Below, one piece after another: positions 1 to 5,249 of a stretch of 5,249 nucleotides of DNA. Below the pieces are notes generated by a model, which worked only from the letters and a program-made list of their open reading frames with translations, was not told where the DNA came from and did not search any database. Source of the stretch: an uncultured Lentisphaeria bacterium. Its GTDB lineage: Bacteria; Verrucomicrobiota; Lentisphaeria; Victivallales; Victivallaceae. The stretch spans positions 1 through 5,249 of the forward strand of contig CASFXO010000386.1 of NCBI GenBank assembly GCA_949298665.1, written 5' to 3'. Each line of letters starts with the position of its first letter. The stretch's first letter is position 1. A program made the translations under genes and the position numbers.

Positions 1-3000
1 CGGAACGCCACGGTGCTGGAGCAGTTCGTGGAGCTGGTGGACGCGGTGCATGCGCGGCGCGGGCGGCTTTTTCTGGACATTCCCGTCAACCACACCGGCT
101 GGGGGGCCCGGTTGCAGAACGAGCATCCGGAATACTTCGTCCGCCGTCCGGACGGCCGGTTCGAAAGTCCCGGCGCGTGGGGGGTGGTCTGGGAGGATCT
201 GTGCCGGTTGAATTATGACGAGCCGGAGGTGCACCGGTTGATGGCCGAGGTGTTTTTGTACTGGTGCCGGATCGGGGTGGACGGTTTCCGCTGCGATGCC
301 GGATACATGCTGCCGCAGGCGGCCTGGAGCTACATCGTCAGCCGGGTGCGGCAGGAGTATCCGGATACCGTGTTTCTGCTGGAGGGGCTCGGCGGGCGGC
401 TGGAGGTGCAGGAGAAACTGCTGGGCGAGGCCGGGCTGGACTGGGCGTATTCGGAATTGTTTCAGAACTACACCCGGGATGAGATCAACCGCTATCTGCC
501 TTATACGGAGCAGTGTGCGACGCGGTTCGGGACGCTGGTGAATTTTGCGGAAACGCATGACAATGAACGCTTGGCATCGAAGTCGCAGCGTTATGCATCG
601 ATGCGTTGCGCCGTGACGGCGCTGCTGGCGGAAAACGGCGCATTCGGCTTTGCCAACGGTGTGGAATTTTTCGCCGCGGAACGGATCGACGTGCACGGGG
701 CGGGGACGCTGGACTGGGGGCGGTCGCCCAATCTGATTGCATGGCTGCGACGATTGACCGCTTTGCTGGCAGAACATCCCGCTTTTGCCGCAGGCAGCCG
801 GGTGCGGTTGATCCAGTGCGGTCCCGGCAATCTGGTGGTGGGGCGCCGGGAGGCGCCGACGGGGAAGACGGTGCTGGTGCTGGCGAATCTGGACTGCGAA
901 CAGTCGGCCCGGGCACACTGGCCGGCGACGGAATGCGGGGATGTCGGCGATGGCGAATGGGTCGATCTCCTTTCCGGAGAGCGATTGACGCCGGAACGGG
1001 AGGGGGCGGAGGTGGTTTGTCCACTGGCTCCGGGGGGATGCCGCTGTCTGAGCCGGGACGAAACGGATCTGGACCGGTTGGAAACCGCCATGGCGAGCGG
1101 GGGGGAACCGGCGGCGGTGCTGGCGCAGCGGGCGGCGCAGCTGGGGTACCGGGTCCGGCAGTTTTTCCGGGCCGATCCGCTGATTGGAGGAGAGCCGGCG
1201 GAACGGTTGCGGCAGGATCCGTATGCGTTTGCGGCGAAGGCGGCGGGAAGCGATCTGCCGGGCGTGGTGCATTTCCGCATCGGACGCGACGAACGACGGC
1301 TGGTGATGGTCTGTCCCGGGGAATTGCTGCTGCTGGAAGGCGGGATGCCGTTCCGGGTGTTGCTGACGGACGGTCGGCAGACGCTGGACCGGGCCGACAG
1401 TCTGCCGCTGGCGCAAGGCGGCGGCGAATTCGCGTTTCTCTTCCCGCCGGAACCGCCGGAGGCGGCGCGGGAGCTTTCTGTGGAACTGGTGTTGTACGCC
1501 GAAGAAAACGCCGCCCGCCGGGTGAACGGGCGGATACTGCAGCTGCCGCCGGGCGAGGCGGTGCGCTGGCGGTTCCGCTTTTCCGGAAACGCGGTGCGTT
1601 CAGAGGACCTGTGCGCCTTTGCCGCCAATCACCGGGGCGGGATGACCCAGATGCGCGCGGCGTGGGGAAATCTGGAAAGCAAATACGATGCCGTGCTGGC
1701 CGCCAACGGGGCATCGCCGTATCCGGTGGATCGGCGCGTGATGTTTTCCCGTTGCCGGGCGTGGCTGGTATCCGAAGACTATTCGCAGGAGATCGACGCG
1801 GCGGCGCTGACCGGTTTTTCCGGCGGCGGCAACCGGTCGGAATGGCGGTTCAACATTCCTTCGGGGCAGGGGCGGATGACGGCGCTCCGGATCGTCATGG
1901 AGGGCGCGCTGGACCGGGATGCGGTGCGGCTGACGTTCCGCCGTCCTCCGGCGGATTCCGCTGCGGCGGCGGTGCCGCCGGTGACGCTGATTCTGCGGCC
2001 GGATCTGGAAGACCGGCCGAATCATCAGGTGACCAAGGCGTTCACCGGTCCGGAGAAGCGTTTCCCGGCGGCGGTTGCGGCGACGGCGGACGGCATCCGT
2101 TTCGCTCCGGATCCAGGGCGGGTGCTGCGGCTGGGGCTGTCGGGGGCGGAATACGTGCCGGAGCCGGAGTGGCATTATATGGTGAATCTTCCGCAGGAAG
2201 AGTATTACGGGCTGGAACATCAGACCGATCTTTTCAGTCCCGGTTATTTCCGGTTTTCGCTGGCCGCCGGGGAAAGCCGGACCTTGTTCGCCGCGGTAAC
2301 GGAGGGGGGGGAACCCGAGGTTGCGCAGAGTGGCTGCCGCTGGCCGGAAACCGGTGACGCCGCCGCTGAACCCCGGACGCCGCGGGAGGCGCTGCGGGAA
2401 GCATTGCAACCGTTTGTGGTGCGCCGGGACGGACTGCATACGGTGATTGCGGGATATCCGTGGTTTCTGGACTGGGGGCGGGATACGCTGATTGCGCTGC
2501 GGGGATTGATTCGCGGCGGCCGGCGGCAGGAGGCCCGGGAGATTCTGCGGCAATTCGCTTCGTTTGAAGAAGGGGGAACCATTCCCAATGTGATTCACGG
2601 CGGCGAGGTCGGCAACCGGGATACCAGCGATGCACCGCTGTGGTTGTTCACGGCGGTGCGGGAATATGTGGATTATTTTGAAGATGAGGAACTTCTGAAA
2701 GCGGATTGCGGCGGCCGGACGTTGTTTCAGGTGCTGGCGTCGATCGTCGCGCATTACCGGAGCGGGACGGCGAACGGCATCGGCGTGGATCCGGCGTCGG
2801 GACTGGTGTTCAGTCCCTCCCATTTCACCTGGATGGACACGAACTTTCCGGCGGGGACGCCGCGCGAAGGGTATCCGATTGAAATTCAGGCGCTCTGGAT
2901 TGCCGCGCTGCGCTTTCTCGGGCGGCGGGAGCCGGGGTATTTGGCGGAAGCGCAACGGGCGGCGGAATCTCTGGATCGGCTGTTTTTCCGTACCGATTGG

Positions 3001-3561
3001 AAGCGTTTCTCCGATTGTCTGCACGCTTCGCCGGGGACGGCGGCGGCCGCCGCGGTGCCGGACGATCATGTACGGCCCAATCAGCTGCTGGCGTTGACGC
3101 TGGGGGCGGTGACGGCGCGGGAGCGGCAGCTGGCCATTCTCGAAAACGCCGCGGAATTGCTGGTGCCGGGAGCGATCCGGAGTCTTTCCGACCGGCCGGT
3201 CGCGTATCCGCTGCCGGTGGTCCGGGACGGGCGGCTGCTGAATGACCCGAAACAGCCCTATCGCGGCGTCTATCGCGGTCCCGAGGATACCGCGCGGAAG
3301 GTCGCCTACCATAACGGCACCGCGTGGGGATGGTTGTTTCCCTCCTATTGCGAAGGCTTGTATCTGGTGGGGGGCGAGGCGGTCCGGCAACGGGCGCTGG
3401 CCCTGCTGGGAGGGAGCGTGTATGCGGCCGACCGGGGGATTCCCGGGATGCTGCCGGAGGTGATGGACGGGGATTTCCCGCATCGTTCCGGAGGGTGTCC
3501 GGCTCAGGCGTGGAGCGTAACCGAGGCGTTCCGTGTTTATGAACTGCTGCAAAGAGATTGA
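1..3561 (+). CDS. Bifunctional glycogen debranching enzyme, GH13 + GH133 fusion (5' partial)
   Basis: Predicted to debranch glycogen or similar alpha-glucans in the cytoplasm: a GH13 domain would transfer maltooligosyl groups and a GH133 domain would hydrolyse the remaining alpha-1,6-linked glucose. The frame is open from base 1, so the start is outside the window and the GTG at 13 is only an internal codon; residues below count from it (1182 to the TGA stop). GH13 regions seen: I DIPVNH (22-27), II GFRCDAG with nucleophile candidate D95, III LLEG with acid/base candidate E124, IV ETHDN with D183. A domain-C-like beta segment spans about 261-347. A debranching-enzyme N-terminal accessory domain spans about 362-765, with RGGMTQMRAAWG near 542 and SPGYF at 742. 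The GH133 domain follows, with GYPWFLDWGRD (814-824), IPN (857), SDAPLW (872-877), FTWMD (to 942), RPNQ (1021) and YHNGTAW (1099-1105). Domain assignment is from motif recognition; the substrate is inferred. Missing 5' sequence would include barrel strands 1-2. Sure of the families, less sure of the exact transferase activity. Confidence 0.93.
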   Translation, partial: RNATVLEQFVELVDAVHARRGRLFLDIPVNHTGWGARLQNEHPEYFVRRPDGRFESPGAWGVVWEDLCRLNYDEPEVHRLMAEVFLYWCRIGVDGFRCDAGYMLPQAAWSYIVSRVRQEYPDTVFLLEGLGGRLEVQEKLLGEAGLDWAYSELFQNYTRDEINRYLPYTEQCATRFGTLVNFAETHDNERLASKSQRYASMRCAVTALLAENGAFGFANGVEFFAAERIDVHGAGTLDWGRSPNLIAWLRRLTALLAEHPAFAAGSRVRLIQCGPGNLVVGRREAPTGKTVLVLANLDCEQSARAHWPATECGDVGDGEWVDLLSGERLTPEREGAEVVCPLAPGGCRCLSRDETDLDRLETAMASGGEPAAVLAQRAAQLGYRVRQFFRADPLIGGEPAERLRQDPYAFAAKAAGSDLPGVVHFRIGRDERRLVMVCPGELLLLEGGMPFRVLLTDGRQTLDRADSLPLAQGGGEFAFLFPPEPPEAARELSVELVLYAEENAARRVNGRILQLPPGEAVRWRFRFSGNAVRSEDLCAFAANHRGGMTQMRAAWGNLESKYDAVLAANGASPYPVDRRVMFSRCRAWLVSEDYSQEIDAAALTGFSGGGNRSEWRFNIPSGQGRMTALRIVMEGALDRDAVRLTFRRPPADSAAAAVPPVTLILRPDLEDRPNHQVTKAFTGPEKRFPAAVAATADGIRFAPDPGRVLRLGLSGAEYVPEPEWHYMVNLPQEEYYGLEHQTDLFSPGYFRFSLAAGESRTLFAAVTEGGEPEVAQSGCRWPETGDAAAEPRTPREALREALQPFVVRRDGLHTVIAGYPWFLDWGRDTLIALRGLIRGGRRQEAREILRQFASFEEGGTIPNVIHGGEVGNRDTSDAPLWLFTAVREYVDYFEDEELLKADCGGRTLFQVLASIVAHYRSGTANGIGVDPASGLVFSPSHFTWMDTNFPAGTPREGYPIEIQALWIAALRFLGRREPGYLAEAQRAAESLDRLFFRTDWKRFSDCLHASPGTAAAAAVPDDHVRPNQLLALTLGAVTARERQLAILENAAELLVPGAIRSLSDRPVAYPLPVVRDGRLLNDPKQPYRGVYRGPEDTARKVAYHNGTAWGWLFPSYCEGLYLVGGEAVRQRALALLGGSVYAADRGIPGMLPEVMDGDFPHRSGGCPAQAWSVTEAFRVYELLQRD

Positions 3562-3616
3562 AAAACACCGTAACGGGCCGTAGCAACAGAGGAAGCCGGT
3601 TCGGTTGTTGTGAATC

Positions 3617-3651
3617 GTTCCAACGGATTCCGGGCGGGCGGAGATTGGAAC
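3617..3651 (+). repeat. Inverted repeat (possible 5' leader hairpin) next to the cls ribosome binding site
   Basis: GTTCCAA at 3617-3623 is the exact reverse complement of TTGGAAC at 3645-3651. Inside it, TTCC (3628-3631) can pair with GGAG (3640-3643, one G-T wobble), leaving an 8-base G/C loop and a small asymmetric internal loop. The repeat ends one base before the AGGAGG of the Shine-Dalgarno run. No T run follows, so it does not look like an intrinsic terminator. A 7-bp match in a gap of about 110 bases can easily arise by chance, so any regulatory role is only a possibility. Confidence 0.35.
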
Positions 3652-3666
3652 AGGAGGAAGAGGAGA
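3652..3666 (+). promoter_or_regulatory. Strong, doubled Shine-Dalgarno sequence for cls
   Basis: A purine run holds AGGAGG at 3652-3657 and a second AGGAG at 3661-3665. The second lies 8 bases before the ATG at 3674, which is ideal spacing. The gene opens ATG GGG ATG, so an in-frame ATG at 3680 is an alternative start. The spacing to the nearer Shine-Dalgarno favours 3674, while the farther AGGAGG (16 bases away) is too distant to serve well. Confidence 0.75.
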
Positions 3667-3673
3667 GAAATCT

Positions 3674-5170
3674 ATGGGGATGGTGATTTCCTCGTATTGG
3701 GCGCTGGCGGGCAGCACGGCCACGCTTCTTTTGTATGTGCTGGTTCTGCTGTACATATTGTACGCCAAGAGCGACGATCCGGCGGAAGCCGCATTCTGGC
3801 TGCTGGTGGTGGCGTTGATTCCGGTGGGGGGGCTGCTGCTGTTTCTGTTTTTCGGCATTACCCGGCTGGGACGGGTGGACGGGAAAGTCCGGACGGTCTG
3901 TTCCAGAGTGGAAGACGCCAAAGACCACGGGCCCGGTCTGGCTCTCGCCGCGCAGGAGCGGAGTCTGGGCGACTGCGTACCGGTTTCCGGGATTGCCGGA
4001 AGCGACCACAACCGCATGCTGGACCGGTTGTTTCCGCAATCGCTGCTGCTGGGGGGGAACCGTCTGGAAATGCTCCGGGACGGCAACAGCGTCTATCCCA
4101 GGATGCTGGAAGACATCGCCGCGGCGCGGCATTGCATCCGGCTGCAGTCCTTTATTTTCATGAGCGACGAAGTGGGGATGAAAATCCTGAACGCGTTGGA
4201 ACGCAAGGCGGCGGAAGGGGTGGACGTCAAGATTCTGTTCGACAGTTTCGGGAGCTGCAAATCATATTTTTCGCCGTTTTTCCGACGCTGTCTTTTCGGG
4301 CGGCGGGAACATTTTCAAATCCGCGCCTTTTCGCCGATCAACCTGCTGACGCCGTGGAAATTTCAGCTGCGCAACCACCGGAAACTGCTGGTGATCGACG
4401 GCCGGATCGCCTACAGCGGCGGCATCAACATCTCCCGTGAAAACGAACATTTGCAGCGGGTGCCGGCATCGCGGTACATTCACGATCTGCATTGCCGGAT
4501 CACCGGGCCGGCGGTGTCGCAGTTTACGCTGTCGTTTTTCCGGGACTGGATGTACACGACGGGGAAAGTGTTCAACGACTGCGCGCTGCCGGAGGATTTT
4601 CCGGCGGTGGCCAAGACGGGCAGATCCGTGGTGCGGGTGCTGGAGAGCGGCCCCGGGAACAATTACCAGGGGACGAAAATGCTCTTTTTCGCGGCGGCGT
4701 CGCTGGCCCGGCGGTCGCTGACGATCGTCACGCCTTATCTGGTGCCGGGACCGGCGTACATCAATGCGCTCTGCATGGCGGCGGCGCGGGGAGTGGCGGT
4801 GAAGATTGTCGTTCCGAAACACAACAATCATATTTTCGTGGATTTTGCCGCGCGCAGCCTGTATCACCGGCTGCTGCGGCACGGTGTGAGGATTTTCGAG
4901 AAACGCGGCTGTTTTTCGCACATCAAGGCGCTGATGGTGGACAGCGAATGGGGGTTCATGGGGTCGAGCAACTGCGACAGCCGGAGTTTCCGACTGAATT
5001 TCGAGCTGGACTTCTGTTTTGAACGCGGACGCTTTCTGACGTCGATGCTGGACCAGGTGCGCGCGGAACTTGCGGAGTCGGACGAGGTGCAGCTGTTTGA
5101 CGTGGAGGCGAAATCCATTCCGCGGCGGCTTTGTGAAAATGCCTGCGCGCTGCTGACGCCGATTCTGTAG
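3674..5170 (+). CDS. cls: Cardiolipin synthase, PLD superfamily with two HKD motifs
   Basis: Joins two phosphatidylglycerol molecules (or uses a related phosphatidyl donor) to make cardiolipin at the inner face of the cytoplasmic membrane. The 498-residue length is close to that of bacterial ClsA/Cls proteins (about 480-510). Two hydrophobic segments at about 11-31 and 41-61 form the N-terminal membrane anchor. Phospholipase D domain 1 has an intact HKD motif, HRKLLVID (H235, K237, D242), followed by SGGINI. Domain 2 has HIKALMVD (H416, K418, D423), followed by GSSNCDSRSFRLNFE (430-444), a signature shared with Bacillus-type Cls proteins. Start at ATG 3674 is chosen for the Shine-Dalgarno 8 bases upstream. 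It lies 112 bases downstream of the debranching gene on the same strand, so co-transcription is possible but not shown. No lesion or missing catalytic residue is seen. Another PLD-family phosphatidyltransferase is the only serious alternative. Confidence 0.95.
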   Translation: MGMVISSYWALAGSTATLLLYVLVLLYILYAKSDDPAEAAFWLLVVALIPVGGLLLFLFFGITRLGRVDGKVRTVCSRVEDAKDHGPGLALAAQERSLGDCVPVSGIAGSDHNRMLDRLFPQSLLLGGNRLEMLRDGNSVYPRMLEDIAAARHCIRLQSFIFMSDEVGMKILNALERKAAEGVDVKILFDSFGSCKSYFSPFFRRCLFGRREHFQIRAFSPINLLTPWKFQLRNHRKLLVIDGRIAYSGGINISRENEHLQRVPASRYIHDLHCRITGPAVSQFTLSFFRDWMYTTGKVFNDCALPEDFPAVAKTGRSVVRVLESGPGNNYQGTKMLFFAAASLARRSLTIVTPYLVPGPAYINALCMAAARGVAVKIVVPKHNNHIFVDFAARSLYHRLLRHGVRIFEKRGCFSHIKALMVDSEWGFMGSSNCDSRSFRLNFELDFCFERGRFLTSMLDQVRAELAESDEVQLFDVEAKSIPRRLCENACALLTPIL

Positions 5171-5190
5171 GCGGTTCGGGTGGAACCGCC
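5170..5190 (+). terminator. Hairpin overlapping the cls stop codon, candidate terminator stem
   Basis: GGCGGTTC (5170-5177) pairs perfectly with GAACCGCC (5183-5190) around a five-base loop GGGTG, giving an 8-bp GC-rich stem. Its first base is the G of the cls TAG stop codon. No T run follows on the + strand, so it is not a classical intrinsic terminator by itself. It may act as a 3' end stabilising stem or together with the second hairpin. A perfect stem with such a short loop right at the gene end is unlikely to be chance. Confidence 0.55.
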
Positions 5191-5201
5191 GGGCGGAGAA
5201 T

Positions 5202-5222
5202 GCCGGATGGGACCCGGCTCTT
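5202..5222 (+). terminator. Second hairpin downstream of cls, weak candidate terminator
   Basis: GCCGG (5202-5206) pairs with CCGGC (5214-5218) around a seven-base loop, followed on the + strand by TCTT (5219-5222). The T tract is short and interrupted, so intrinsic termination would be weak. The stem is equally readable on the - strand, where it would follow the stop codon of the possible convergent gene. Together with the preceding stem it could form a bidirectional termination region. Confidence 0.35.
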
Positions 5223-5249
5223 CAGACGTAGGTGTTGATGAATTCGATG
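5222..5249 (-). CDS. Possible C-terminal end of a convergent gene (partial, unidentified)
   Basis: Reading the - strand inward from the right edge gives the codons ATC GAA TTC ATC AAC ACC TAC GTC and then TGA, that is IEFINTYV and a stop. Seven of the eight sense codons end in C and the eighth (GAA) in A, and the peptide looks like a normal protein end. The tail-to-tail placement, with hairpins between it and cls, fits a convergent gene. Only eight codons are visible, so no family can be named and the call may be wrong. A + strand start at the ATG near 5238 is less likely, because no Shine-Dalgarno precedes it. Confidence 0.35.

Noticed and set aside
13..15. GTG as the start codon of the debranching enzyme
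   Set aside because: The frame is open to base 1, no ribosome binding site can be placed before it, and GH13 barrel strands 1-2 that must precede region I would be missing.
485..1714. - strand frame of 409 codons opposite the debranching gene
   Set aside because: Pro/Arg/Ala/Ser-rich low-complexity translation, no recognisable domain, fully antisense to a supported gene.
606..2357. 583-codon + strand frame inside the debranching gene
   Set aside because: The translation is almost entirely Gly, Arg and Ala, a typical shifted-frame product of GC-rich coding DNA, and the overlapping frame has strong family motifs.
3558..3586. TTGAAA (3558-3563) with a 17-base spacer to TAGCAA (3581-3586), a sigma70-like promoter candidate for cls
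   Set aside because: The spacing and -35 match are good, but the -10 box matches only about half the consensus, including a poor central part, and the -35 overlaps the previous stop codon. Not strong enough to annotate.
3584..3611. CAACA / TGTTG arms with an inner CCG/CGG in the gap, considered as a terminator for the debranching gene
   Set aside because: The stem is broken by a large asymmetric bulge and is not followed by a T run.
1600..4086. Very long open frame on the - strand (828 codons) opposite both genes
   Set aside because: It runs antisense to two clearly recognisable proteins and across the gap between them, its translation is rich in Arg, Pro and Gln with no motif I recognise, and GC-rich genes often leave such frames open on the opposite strand.
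3610..4440. + strand frame starting at GTG 3610 that would cover the gap and overlap cls
   Set aside because: No Shine-Dalgarno at its start, Gly/Arg-rich shadow composition, and the cls frame over the same bases has membrane segments and an intact HKD motif.

Overview
The window carries two complete or nearly complete genes, both on the + strand, and it looks like ordinary bacterial housekeeping metabolism. The DNA is clearly G+C-rich (above 60% by eye), with codon third positions dominated by G and C (CTG, GCG, CCG, CGG). This produces many long but meaningless open frames on the other strand and in the other phases. The architecture of the first protein, a GH13 domain joined to a GH133 debranching domain, is known from eukaryotes and some bacteria. 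My impression is of a Lentisphaerae/Victivallales- or Planctomycetes-like bacterium, but that placement is a weak inference and no marker gene is present.

Positions 1-3561 hold the 3' part of a very large bifunctional glycogen debranching enzyme; the frame is open at the left edge, so the true start lies outside the window. From N to C the visible part shows the second half of a GH13 (alpha-amylase family) barrel with conserved regions I-IV, a domain-C-like beta segment, the N-terminal accessory domain of bacterial-type debranching enzymes, and a C-terminal GH133 amylo-alpha-1,6-glucosidase domain. One polypeptide would therefore carry both the glucan-transfer and the 1,6-glucosidase steps, as in eukaryotic debranching enzyme and unlike the single-domain bacterial GlgX.

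Positions 3562-3673 are a 112-base gap. It contains a 7-bp inverted repeat that ends exactly where a purine-rich Shine-Dalgarno run begins. No convincing promoter or intrinsic terminator is seen there.

Positions 3674-5170 encode a cardiolipin synthase of the two-transmembrane, two-HKD phospholipase D type, with both HKD motifs intact. It acts in the cytoplasmic membrane and has no obvious metabolic link to glycogen breakdown.

Positions 5171-5249 hold two tandem hairpins, the first overlapping the last base of the cls stop codon. After them, on the - strand, comes what may be the last eight codons of a convergent gene. I found no RNA gene, mobile element, CRISPR array or long repeat, and nothing that amounts to a previously undescribed system.
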